From positions 163,599 to 227,598 of the forward strand of contig NW_020312000.1 in the NCBI RefSeq assembly GCF_003144115.1: 64,000 bases of DNA. The letters run 5' to 3'. This stretch comes from Tilletiopsis washingtonensis (Eukaryota > Basidiomycota > Exobasidiomycetes > Entylomatales). The position numbers and the translations under genes were made by a program. The notes beneath the pieces were generated by a model that did no database searches, had not been told where the DNA came from, and saw only the letters and a program-made list of their open reading frames with translations. This document shows, in pieces, positions 1 to 10,487 of this stretch (the first letter of the stretch is position 1; each line of letters begins with the position of its first letter).

Positions 1-1
<1 letters not shown>

Positions 2-94
<93 letters not shown>
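2..94 (+). repeat. (CAG)31 trinucleotide repeat
   Basis: Thirty-one uninterrupted CAG units from the window edge to base 94, read in frame as poly-Gln by the gene at 2-886. The tract may continue to the left, so its full length is unknown. A perfect repeat this long is expected to be length-variable between strains. Confidence 0.97.
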
Positions 95-96
<2 letters not shown>

Positions 97-886
97 CAAA
101 CGCAAGGCGCCTCTCGGTCCGATGAGCCTCTGCAACGATGCCTTCACCCACCGCATCGGACAGCGTGCAAAGCAAGATTGGACAAGAGAGCAAAGGTAAG
201 TCTTGGTCTGCTCTACAAGCCCGTGTCCGCCGCGTGCTGACCATCCCGCAGGATCGACTTGCTCCGCGAGCTGGCAGATTTGAAGGCAGACAAGTCCCGG
301 CTGCTGCGCGAGCTCAGCGAGGCAAACGCGCACGCGCAACAGCAGCACCAGGAGGCCAGCAAGTACCGCAACAAGTACGATGCCCTCAAAGGACCCTACA
401 ACGACTTGCTGGCCAAGCATCGCCGAGTTACCGGCGGAGCGCCGCAGCCGCTGCCGCAGGCGCAGCTGCAGGCAAGCCAGCATCAGGAGCTGCCCCGGCC
501 ACGCCACGCGCCGGCGCCGCTCTCGCCTCGCCAGCAGCAACACTCACGCCAGCTCAAGCAGCAGCGCCAGGGGGAGCGCCAGTGGGAGCACCAGCCAGGA
601 TCAGTCGAGGGACCGCACGCCCTGATCCAGCTGATCGAGCGTCCGGATTCGTCGTCGGCGCAGCCCGACGGCACCGCTTCTGCTCAGCCGCTCAACATCG
701 GCTCCTCCTCGACGCGTCGCTGACGCTGCTCTTGCTCCGCCGCTCGTGCACGCCGCTTCGTCTCAGCTGCGCATCGCACCATCTCAGTCTCGGCCCTTCG
801 ACCTTCCAGACTTCACGCCCTTCGACGAATTCGTGCGTCAGAACGGCGGCTTCGGACCAGTCGCATCCGCGTCGATCGGCCAGTGA
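2..886 (+). CDS. Poly-Q, basic and coiled-coil protein, 3' part only (5' end outside window)
   Basis: Unrecognised gene whose first exons lie left of the window. Proposed exons are 2-195, 252-581 and 664-886, giving 248 visible residues. The first 31 codons are all CAG in the reading frame (poly-Gln). A basic stretch (RKRK...) follows, then a leucine-rich helix with heptad-like spacing (IDLLRELADL, then SRLLRELSEA), then a Q/P-rich tail ending in an aromatic, acidic stretch (FDLPDFTPFDEF). Intron 1 has GTAAGT...CCGCAG and is needed because the frame hits TAA without it. Intron 2 (582-663) is weaker, with donor GTGGGA, but it joins two frames that both look coding and reaches the natural-looking C-terminus. 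A nuclear, bZIP-like regulator is possible, but the basic region does not match the canonical bZIP pattern. Function is unknown. Confidence 0.6.
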
Positions 887-1110
887 AGCCAGCAGTTGCA
901 GCAGTCATGCCGCCTGCTCGTTCCATGCGCGCGGCGCCGCGCTGTCCCCCTTCCGTCGTGTCTGCGTCTCTTCATCATTATACCTGCGATAATACACAGC
1001 CCTTTCCCGCGACCTCGACTGCCCACTCGGTGTGCGAAGACGAAGTGCATTGCGAGGCTGGTGATACATGAAGAAGCGAGGGCATGCAGGGGACGGCGAG
1101 GGTGACACAT

Positions 1111-3953
1111 TCACAGGAAGACGAGGCGCGAGCCGGTGACCTGGATGACGCCAAGGTCGCTGTACTCCGTGAGACACTCCTGCAGCTGGTCCTCGACCCA
1201 GCCGCTCGCGATGATGCGGTCGCGCACGTCGCGCAGCAGCAGCTCGCCCGGCAGGTTCTGGCTCTCGCCCGCATCGTCCTCGTCCAGTGCCATGGCCTCG
1301 CCGCCGGTCTGCCGGTCGGGGCCACGGCCGAGACGGCCAGTCGTGGCCCGCCGTGCATTGCCGCCGCGCCGCGAGGCGGCAGCCGCATCGCGCTCGGCGG
1401 CGCCGGCTGCCAGCGCCATCTCGCGGATGATGCGGTAGATCTTGCTCATGTTGCTGTTGTCTCCGAGCTCGTCGCCGGCCTTGCGCCGGCCGTCGGCATG
1501 CAGACTGGCCTTGCTGACGTCCATGAGCCGCAGCGCCTCGTCGACGTCGGCGATCTCGACGCTGTCGGCGAAGCGCAGTCGCGCAAGTGCCTGGCTGAGA
1601 CGCAGCACACCCAGCAGCGTGCGCGCCGAGGTGTAGGTGTACGACTGTTCCCGAGCCTCGTCCTCGGCTCCCTGGGCGCGCAGCTTGACGTACGCTCCCA
1701 CAACGTACTCGCTCACGGCACGCGGCACCGTCGGCCGCTTCTGCCGCGCAAGTGCGATGTAGTGCCGCATGAGAATGGCATCCAGCGGCTCGTGCTCGAG
1801 CGGCGGATGGGCGCTGTGCATGTGCACGTACGAGACGTGCTGCGCCAGGCGCTCGTCGTCGTCGCGGTTCGGCGTGTCGAGAATGAGAAAGAGCACGTCG
1901 AAGCGACTGAGCAACGCCGCAGGCAGATTGATGTTGTCGACCGGCGAGATGCGCGGGTTGTACCGGCCGTACAGCGGATTGGCTGCGGCAAGGATCGACG
2001 TGCGCGCATTGAGCGTCGTCGAGATGCCGGCCTTGTTGATGCTGATGGTCTGCTGCTCCATGACTTCGTGAATGGCGGTCCGATCCGACTCGTCCATCTT
2101 GTCGAACTCGTCGATGCAGGCGATACCGTTGTCTGCGAGCACGAGGGCGCCTCCCTCTGCGTCACAAGACTGATGAGCAATGTGCTCAGAGCCGAGCAGC
2201 GAGACACTCACCAAGCATCATCTCCTCCGTCACCGGGTCGCGCATCACGGCAGCCGTCAGGCCGACGCCGGAGCTGCCGCGTCCCGTGGTATACACGCCG
2301 CGCGGCGCCACCTTGGAGATGTACTTCAGCAGCTGGCTCTTGGCCACACCGGGATCGCCCATGAGGCACACGTTGATGTCGCCGCGGATTTTCATGCCGT
2401 CGCCGACCGTCTTCGTCACGCCGCCGACGAGGAGCAGCAGCAGGCACTTCTTGACGTCTTCGTGGCCGTAGATCTCGGGCGCGATGCTCGCCGCCAGCTT
2501 CGTGTACAGCGCCGGGTCGTCCTTCAGAGCCTCGATCTGCGCGGCAATCTGCGGCGTCATCTCCATGGCCTCGTACTGCTTCTTGAGCTGCGTGACGTGC
2601 TGCGCGTCGAGGTACGTGTCGGTGAGGAGACCGGCGCGGATGGCCTTGAAGCCGGTGTACGGCGTGGGCAGGAAGACACCGGCAATGTCCGCCACGTCGC
2701 CCGGGCTGAGCGAGCGCGTGAGCGGGCCATAGAGGTGCACGGTCATGCTGCGTGGGATGTGTCCGACGGGCACTTGGTCGGCCTGCAAAGGAGAGGAGTC
2801 AGTGCGTGTTGTAGGTAGCTGCGACGGCGGCAACGCACCATCTCCTGCACCTTGACCTCCTGGAAGCTGGTAAACTTGCTCGCGCGCGTCTGCTGGTGCA
2901 GCACGCCCTTGGTGCGGTTCATCGAGCACTGCTTCGACAGGCAGACGCTGAGCGGCAGGTACTGCCGGCCGTTGACCTCCTGGAAGATCTCCGCGCCGCA
3001 AGCATCGCACGAGTACGCATCGACGAGGAGGTATGGCTTGACCTCGCTGACGCGCGTCACGATGCCGCGCACCGTAATGAGCTGCCCGAGGTGGGCGCCA
3101 CGCACGGCGCGCACGGCCATGGTGCCCTTGGTTGTTGCCGGACGGAAATACAAGTTGCTGCGAGAAGCGGGGCTCAGCGTTGCTAGCTTCACCAGAGCTG
3201 CGAGACACTCACTATCTCCGCAGAAGAGCCGGTGGGAAAGGCGCATCCTCTGCGCCAATGGCCTCCGCCGCAGCGCCGTCACTCTCCTCCGTCTGCGGCG
3301 CGCTCTGACCCTGCTCTGCACGGGCGTTGCGCTCGACACGCTGCTCCTGGATGACATCCATGACGTCGTCGCGGTGCGTGATGCCGCGAGCCGGCTGCAG
3401 CTTCTTCAGCTCGCTGTCGACGACCTCGGAGAAGAGCTGCACGTAGCGGTGCGCATTGCCGGTGATGGAGCGCACAAGCTCGAGGCCCGTCTCGCCCGTC
3501 GAAGTGAAGCGGTGCTGAGGACGAGGCAGTCAGCGACGAGCCCGGCGCAGGATCGCGCTGGCAGGCTCACCTTCGCGACATCGGCGAGATCGATGACCAA
3601 CGCATCCTGCTCGCGGTTGCAGATCCGTTGCTGCAGCGCAGTCAGCAGGCGCTCACCGGAGCCGCACGTGCAGCACTCACAAGCTGCTCCTTGTACTTGT
3701 AGCTGCTGCCGCTGCCGCGGGCGCCCTTGCCCGGCGCGCCCAGCTGCACGCCGTCCATCGCATCCTCCAGCTCTCCGTCGGCATCGGCATGGTCGCCCTC
3801 GTCGTCCGAGTCGGGCTCGCGCACGACGCTGCCCGATGCGCGCAGCGGCGGCACAGTGCCCTTGCAGAAGGAGAGGAAGTCTGCGATGTGCGCCTTGTCC
3901 TCGGCATAGTTGACATCCAGCGTGATCACGGGCAGGGACGGGCCGGACGCCAT
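1111..3953 (-). CDS. MCM7: DNA replication licensing factor MCM7
   Basis: Subunit of the MCM2-7 replicative helicase that licenses origins and unwinds DNA in S phase. Exons on the minus strand: 3681-3953, 3571-3630, 3213-3514, 2839-3157, 2212-2782, 1111-2156, giving 856 residues, close to the usual MCM7 length. A zinc-binding pair of Cys motifs sits near residues 260-290 (CDAC, then C....C). Walker A is GDPGVAKS near 457, Walker [11 protein letters not shown] near 520, and the arginine-finger motif SRFDVLF near 591. Family phrases such as [10 protein letters not shown] and the C-terminal NSNMSKIY separate MCM7 from other MCMs. Each splice junction restores a family motif, for example RRY-NLYF at exons 3/4 and MML-EGGALVL at exons 5/6. 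It shares a 388-bp divergent promoter with NAA25 that holds two ACGCGT boxes. Confidence 0.97.
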
Positions 3954-4341
3954 CGCGGCGGCGGAGAGGGAGAGACGGTCGGAAGAGGTGCGTGCCGAGG
4001 TGGTGAAGAGCGGAGCTGATCTGTCTGTGAGCGGACGGGGGATGAGCGAGGGCGGGACGGACGGACGGATGTGCGCGAGAAGAAGGCCGGGCGGCCGGCA
4101 CAGGCAGCGGAGGCGTCGCAGCGCGCGCGGCTGCCAGCTGCACCCACGCCGCCTCTCTACGCGTCGAGGCAACGCGCAAGACGCGTCGTGCCTCTCCCCG
4201 CGCTGCCGAGTCGGCGTGCTCGGCCGGCAGCGCCGAGCGTGCGAAGCGCCTGCGCCATCATGCTCTCGCTCTCGCCGCCGCCGCGCTGTGCCGCCGCCAC
4301 GCCTTCTCGGCCTCACCCCTCCACCTCTGCCCGTCTCAGCC
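3954..4341. promoter_or_regulatory. Divergent promoter MCM7 / NAA25 with two ACGCGT (MCB-like) boxes
   Basis: 388 bp between the two start codons with no coding signal. It holds two perfect ACGCGT hexamers at 4159-4164 and 4181-4186, about 210-230 bp upstream of the MCM7 ATG, with a partial ACGCG between them. ACGCGT is the MluI cell-cycle box bound by MBF-type factors at S-phase genes in yeasts. Its use here is inferred. Confidence 0.5.
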
Positions 4342-7310
4342 ATGAGCGCGGCTGCTCTCGCACTCGCAGAGCGGCGGTGCGCGCCCGTCTACACCGCCCT
4401 CGACTCGGGCAACCCGGCCAAGGCGCTCACGCTCGCGGACCAGCTCCTGCGCTCCTCGCCCTCGCCGCTGGCCGCGGCGCTGCGCCTTCTCGCGCTGGCG
4501 CGGCTGCCCGACGCTGCCCGGGCACACGAGGCCGCCGATGCGCTCATGGCCAGCGCACCCACCGATGCCTCGTCGGTGCATGCTGCGGGCCTGGCGCTGA
4601 GCGCGCTCGGCCGCCGCGGCGACGAGGCCACGCTGTTCGACGCCGCGGCAACGGCACATCCAGGCAGCCTCGACGCCGGCCGCAAGGCACTCCTGGCTCT
4701 GGCCCGCGCCTCGCGCTGGCAGCGTGCCCAGCAGGTGGCCATGCGGCTGCACAAGGCTGCCGTGGCTGCTGCAGGCGCCGCTCCGAGCGGCCTTCGTGCC
4801 CAGATGCGCAGCGAGGCCGGCTTCTTCTTCTGGGCCAGCATTGCTGCCTATCTGGTGCTGTCCCGCACACCCAGCGCGCCCGGCGCAGCGCTCGCACTTC
4901 CGCTGGCGCACAGAATGGCGACGCAGCACCTCGAGACCCACCCGCTCGGCCCGCGCTCTGATGAGGAAGCGTGGCTCGCGACTACGGTCTCTGCGCGTGT
5001 CGCGGCACTGAAGCCCGCAGCAGAGCTGCCGGGCGCCATGGCCGACGCATTGGAGCTGCTAGAGCAAGGAGAAGGGCCGTCGCTGGTGCGTCGCAACCTC
5101 GGCCTCGAGGAGCTCCGCCGCGAGCTGCAGGTCAAAGCCGGCCAGTGGCAGCAGATGCACAGCGATGCGTCGCAAGCTCTTGCGGCTGGCAATCGCAACT
5201 GGCCGGTGGTCGCATCGCTCATCGACGCATCGGTCAAGCTCGCCAGCGAAAGCAGAGACGGAGCGCTCCTGTCTCAGGCGATGGACACGCTGTCAGCACT
5301 GGCGCCGGTAGCAAGTGCGAAGCGTGACCGCACACAGCGGCTCGGCGTTCTGCACCTCCGAGCAGCCGTGCTCAAGGCCGAGCTGACTGCGCTTGTCGGT
5401 TCTGATCCTGCCGCCTACGCTGCGGGTGTGGCCGACGAGCTTAGCTCGTACCTCGTGGACCTTGGCGACAAGGCCTGCGCTGCGGACGACCTCGCGCCCT
5501 ACATTCCGTCTCTCGCCACGAAAGAGCGTGCACGCTTCGCGTCCTGGTGCGAAGAGCCGCCGCAGACATTCCCGGATTTGCGAGCCATGTACGCTTACCT
5601 CAACCGGGCTAAGCTTTCTCGCCTCTGCGGCAAATACTCGGCGGAGACGCTGAGCGATGTTGCGCTTGCTGCGCGATACACTCGCGCGTACGCTGCTGCA
5701 CTTCCCCTCGGCGCAGATCTGCCTGCCACGGAGATGCAGCCGGCCGATGACTTCGCCCTGCTCGCTGCGCAGACAATGCTGTCACAGCCTCTCACAGCGG
5801 TTGCGCTGCTCGGCTTCGCTCTGCAGAAGAGCCCAAAAGGCTATCGCTTGCGCCTGCTGCGATCGCGTCTGCTCGCACGTCTCGGTGCCACGTCTCTATC
5901 GCGCGACGAAGCCGGCCGCATCGGCATCAAGGGCGTGCAGTGGGACACGCTTGGCTGGATTGTCTCCGAGAGGCGAGCACATGCGGCGATTGGCGACGAG
6001 CAGCGAGCGAACAAGCTCGCGCGGGAGGCTGAGAACCTGTACAAGGAGAACGAGCGAGAGGTGCGTGCTGCGTTGTAGAGCAGGCCTGCGTTTGCTCACG
6101 ACGACCTACAGCTGCCGAAGATGGTGTCAAAGTGCCTGGAGCACGGCACGTTCTCCAGAGTGCGTTGACTCTAGCTCGGGTCCTTCTCAGTGCTGAGACC
6201 ACCTCTTCGCAGGTTGAGGAGTTCGTCGAGTTCTCGGAGTGCCTCGAGCGATCACTCGAGCGCCAGCTGAGTCGCATCGAGAGCGTCCGCGCCGCTCTAC
6301 TCGGCGCCAGTCCTCCGGATCAAGGGCACGCGCAGCGCCTTGCGACCGTTCTGCGGGAGGCGCACGAGGCGCTGGAGGGTGAGTGAAGCTGAGCATGTGA
6401 CTCCGACATCGCTGACGGACGAGTCTGACCCGCAGCCGGCACGCATGATCAGCGTGACTACGCCGTGCTGCCCTCGCTCTTGCCCCTCGACGGGCCAACA
6501 TGCGAAGAGCTGATCACGCTGGGCTCTGGGCCGCGCCCATCGGTGCGTGTTTTGCGTCCGTATTCAGGCGCCTGTTGCTCACCCATACTTTGTCCAGGCC
6601 TGCTTCGCCCGAGCTGCGCTGACAATCGCAGCCTCGTCACTGGGCATCGACACTGCTTTCGAGTCCACGTCTAGCGAGCAGACAGATCTGTCCGAGGTAT
6701 GCCTTACTTCCTCGCGGCGCCGAGCACCCGAAGCTCATCCTCTGCGCACAGCTCAACCCTGCCGAGGCAGCGCTACATCGCTTTGCGCTCGCGCTCAAAG
6801 ATGACGACCTTGCATCTGTCGAAGGCTTCTTCGAAGGTGCGTCCTGACCCTCACGCTTGTAATCACGCTCACTCCTTCTGCACGCCAGCGCGGCGCGACG
6901 AAGTGCAGCAGCCACGGGCGGAGACAAGCCCATGGCATGTGCAGCAGACTGCCTGCGTTGCTCTCGAGGTGAGACACCTGCATTGTCGCGCAGCGCAGAA
7001 GCTCACACGTCGGCAGGCCTACGTTGCGGTGCAAGCGACTGCGTCGCGCACCAAGTCACCATCTGCCCGCAGTCTGCTGGCACGCGCTTCAGCCCCACTC
7101 GAAGCGATTGCCCAGTCGCTGGCACGCACGTCCCCGGCACGCGGCGCCGACGATGCACAGCTCGCGCTGCCGCTGATCCCGCTCGTCGGCGGGAGCAAAG
7201 CAGACGCACTCGCACTGCTGTCGCAAGTCAGCCGCGACGTCGCTGCAAATCGGCACGCCGTGCGATCTGCTCTCGCTACCAGGATACGAAGCCGTCTGGC
7301 TGGGCAATAG
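4342..7310 (+). CDS. NAA25: N-terminal acetyltransferase B auxiliary subunit (Naa25/Mdm20)
   Basis: Non-catalytic, ribosome-anchoring subunit of NatB, which acetylates Met-Asp/Glu/Asn/Gln N-termini together with Naa20. Exons: 4342-6060, 6112-6159, 6213-6378, 6436-6542, 6598-6696, 6752-6836, 6889-6968, 7017-7310, giving 865 residues (yeast and animal homologues are about 800-970). The protein is almost all alpha-helical repeats. It opens with a TPR-like stretch (RRCAPVYTALDSGNPAKAL). It carries the family phrases GDKACAADDL near residue 375, a KGYRLRLLRSRLL segment, GVQWDTLGW near 535, and VEEFVEFSECLERS in exon 3. The ATG follows a pyrimidine-rich leader and matches the usual start of the first repeat. 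Five downstream introns are only 48-57 nt. Assignment rests on recognised family phrases. Confidence 0.92.
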
Positions 7311-7950
7311 AGTTCATTCCGTCAGCACCTGTCAGCGGCTGGTCGAGACTCCACACACACGGTGAGCCGAGCGCTGCCGCCGAGTGAAGATGCGCGTCGT
7401 GGGCAGGCGAGAGCTACGGTGGACGAGCGTGAGCTGAAGAGCGGCAAGGCTGGTGTAGTACCTCACCGGATCTCGACAGAGCTGTGCGCGGCGTGTATGC
7501 CTGGGGAAAAGGGGAACAGTAGAGCGAATGAAGGATGATAATGGGGATGGAGTATCTCACCCGGCGTTTTGCGTTCTCGCGTCGGAGCAGTAATGCGGTA
7601 TGTCAGCAGCAACAGCATTGGGAAAGGTTGTGTGGCCACCACATTGTCGCCGGGCCCCGCATCGAGTGCACGCATCTCATGATTCGGCTCCTCAGCGGCC
7701 CCTGCGTGTCCCGGAGGACGCCACAGAGGGAAGAGCCAGACAAGTACACGTCGCTGGACGCCATACCACGGAGACTAGCCGAAGCACAAGACCCACGAAT
7801 GGGCAGTCCTTGGATGATTTTTCCCGAGACCCACAGGGCTGGGTCTGCACCGAAGCTCTCGGAGTTCCGTCTTACGCCCGAAGGCAGCGAGAGGCACTCC
7901 TTGAGGCGACGACACCTGCTCCACCGGCCCACTAGGCCAGAGCAACGAAC

Positions 7951-8325
7951 ATGCTGCCGTCCGCAGACGACAACAATGAGGCGTACCACGCAGCTTCGCG
8001 CTTCTCTGACTCTTCTGCTCCAGCCTCATATCCCTCCCGACACGACGAGAACGGGGCCACTCAGCTGCTGTATGGACCGATGACGAGTGAGATCGACATG
8101 TCCAAGACTGTGAGCCACGGAGAAGATGCCAAGCTGAGCGAAGTGGGCGTCAGTGAACGTTTCTGCACACGTCGAAGTGGGAGGTGGACAGCGGACGAGA
8201 GCAAGAGATCGGGACGAGAAGAGACGGGACGAGTACCACGGGTCTCTGAGGCGTCACATCCTACCACAGGACTGAAGTGTCTCCCTTTGCAGGGGTCCCT
8301 CGCGGGACGCGACAACGACAACTGA
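7951..8325 (+). CDS. Doubtful small ORF, 124 residues
   Basis: An ATG-started open frame (MLPSADDNNEAYHA...) with polar, Ser-rich, fairly natural composition and no recognisable family. It has no supporting splice pattern or neighbour logic, and its codons are less GC-rich at third positions than those of the clear genes. It may equally be chance open sequence in the long intergenic region. Listed only so it is not lost. Confidence 0.12.
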   Translation: MLPSADDNNEAYHAASRFSDSSAPASYPSRHDENGATQLLYGPMTSEIDMSKTVSHGEDAKLSEVGVSERFCTRRSGRWTADESKRSGREETGRVPRVSEASHPTTGLKCLPLQGSLAGRDNDN

Positions 8326-9260
8326 ACCGTCGAGACGGCCCACGGACTATGGGTTTGTTTTCGGAGGGCTCAGGGCGCACCCTACGTCCCGCTCGTGCAC
8401 GAGACAGGACGCCCGCTCCACCGGCATGACACCAGGAGCGGCACTGCAGATGTATGGACGCAGGTCAGAGGTCCCGTCGAATGTCTCACGCTCCTTCTCG
8501 TCTCGACCTCCCACCCCTACCACACTGGCCACCTCCCTACCAGACTTCTGCGCGTTGACGATGAAGTCAAGCTTGACGAGTGGCTGCACTGCGAGCGCGG
8601 ACCGGGATGGATGGTGAGCAACCAGGTCGGGCGGCGGCGCTTCTCACGCTCTGCGACTCCCTGACGAAGCTTCTTGCGTCACTAGACTGCGCTGAGCACC
8701 AGAGGCAGGGGCTGCGGCGGCGAGAGGACCGCGGCGCGCGCGCGTGCGTGGGCATGTGGTGCGGGCGCTTGGGCGCAGAGGGCACATGTGCATTGAGTTG
8801 AGCAGGAACTAATGCAGTGGATGGTAAAGTCAGTCGTGGTGCGGAGGGCGGGCGTGGTACGTGGAGAGGTGCGGATGGCTCTGAGACGGCGCAGGCGCGC
8901 ACATGCGGGTGGATGGACTCGCAGGCGAGGGCGTGCGAGTCAGAGGGGGGAGTGGATGCGGCGGATGGCACGCCAGGGAGCGGATGCGCGGCGCTGAGTG
9001 CGCAGCGCCGTCTGGCGCAGCTCGCCGGCGCGCGTCGACGACGAGCTCGGCGGCCAGCCCGAGGGCAGCTGGCCGGCCAGGGAGCAGACGGGCGGCGCGG
9101 TGGTTGGCGAGACGAGCTTGCGGGCTTGCGGGGCGTGTTTGGCGGGCGCGAGAGCGAGGAGGAGCGGCGGAGCGGGCGGATGGCAGGGGTGGGAGGTGGT
9201 GGATGGGAAGGTGGGCGGATCTGGCGACGGGCCGGGCGAGGCCCTGTACTTATGCCTTTG

Positions 9261-9353
9261 CGCGCCAGGCGCCCGGCGCACGCCTGGCGCGGAGAGAGAC
9301 TGGCGCCGTGCCGCGCGCACGCGCAGCGCCGGCCCGCCGGGCACGGCGCCAGT
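9261..9353. repeat. Two adjacent perfect GC-rich inverted repeats (hairpins)
   Basis: Hairpin 1: an 11-nt arm at 9261-9271 pairs perfectly with 9281-9291 across a 9-nt loop. Hairpin 2: a 14-nt arm at 9299-9312 (starting ACTGGCGCC) pairs perfectly with 9340-9353 across a 27-nt loop. Only seven bases separate them. No coding frame explains them. Candidate roles are a structured RNA, a leader element of the kinase transcript, or a cruciform-forming site. Confidence 0.8.
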
Positions 9354-10487
9354 GTCGCTGCGCCCGTGACTCGACGCGGCGGAGCTGCGCCGCTCGGCTG
9401 CTGCAAACTGCTCTCCTCTGCTGTCGAACTTTGCACGCTCGCGCTCGCCTCGTCGTCGTCGTCGTCGCGCTCGCCGCGTCGCCAGGACGTCGCCGAGCTC
9501 CACACGGGTCCGTGGGAGCAGCGAGATGTACGAGTGCCGGGACTCGGGCATCACCACGGGTGTGGCTTGGGCGGCGCTGGCGGAGGGCGCCATCGGGCGG
9601 GCGCAGCGGGTGCGGCGCGGGAGCGCGCGGCGGCGTGGCGCGGCGGCGGGCGACGCGACGCTTGGGCACGACGGAGACTGCTCTGGGGCCCGGGTGAGCA
9701 AGTCGCTCACACACTGGTGTAGTGCCCTGCTGCGCAAGGCTCGCGCGAGCCTCGCAGCGCATGCAGGCGGCGTGCCGTGCTCTCATGCCTCGCTGCCGAC
9801 GTCTGCGGTACCACGATCGAAGCCTCTCTCTGAGTCAGTGTCAGGCGCTGCGTGTGTGCTTGTGGATGCAGATGTCGCAGACAAGGCGCTTCTGCGGTGC
9901 TTCTTCATGGGAAGGATGGCGGTGTGAGGACGCGAGACCGGGGCCGCGGCAGCACCAGCAGCAGGCAGCAGGTCAGCAGTCGAGTCTGAGTCGAGTCGCG
10001 CCGCGCGAGCTGGCCTGCCGCCGCGGCCATCGCCGCCTGCGCGACGCGCTGCTGCTGCTGCTCCCGCGCTGTGGCCGTGGCTCGCCCGCTCGCGCCTCCG
10101 CTCCTTCTCATCGCTCCCAGCTCGGACCGCCTCCTCCTCGGCTCAGCACTCAGACGAGGCCGCCCCGCGCCCCGCACTCACACCCAAGGCGCGCTGCTTC
10201 GCTGCTCGCACCGCCACGCTCGCCGCTTCGCGTTGCCCTCTACCTCCCCCGACTCGCGTCGCGTCGTCTCGATACCGGAGCGGCGACCTCTGCCTCCTCC
10301 TCGCTGCCTGCTCCTCGCGACACCGCACCGCCACGTCGCGGCCCTTCTTGCACCCGGCGGCTCGAGCACCGCCTCGCTCGCACAGTGCGCCCAGCAGCCG
10401 CTCGCGGCAGCCGCGGCCCAGCGTGTGCCGCGCATCGCATCCCGCTCCCAGCGCACCGCCCTGCGCCGGGCTGGTGAGCGCTGAAGC

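Larger units (their letters stand above)
7311..10487. other. Long gene-poor region between NAA25 and the Kin4-like kinase
   Basis: 3.2 kb, by far the longest stretch here without a convincing gene. 7311-8650 is less GC-rich and has only unconvincing open frames. 8800-9700 is extremely GC-rich, with many overlapping open frames on both strands that read as Ala/Arg/Pro noise, plus the hairpin pair at 9261-9353. 9950-10487 is pyrimidine-rich and is probably the promoter and 5' leader of the kinase. I see no tRNA-like or rRNA-like sequence. A long 5' UTR, an lncRNA or an unrecognised spliced gene remain possible. Confidence 0.5.

Noticed and set aside
95-430. Canonical bZIP domain in the first gene
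   Set aside because: A basic stretch and leucine-rich helix are present, but the Asn/Arg pattern of the bZIP basic region is not, so only 'coiled coil, possibly nuclear' is claimed.
259-723. Reading the first gene straight to the stop at 723
   Set aside because: The frame beyond 582 loses coding character, while another frame ending at 886 gives a natural acidic/aromatic C-terminus; an intron 582-663 joins them.
1084-2364. 426-codon open frame on the plus strand
   Set aside because: Antisense shadow of MCM7 with no independent signal.
8567-9786. Long minus-strand open frames upstream of the Kin4-like kinase
   Set aside because: Three overlapping frames are open at once, which is a GC effect. 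One has an acidic patch (RDDDDDEASAS) but no conserved phrase or splice logic.
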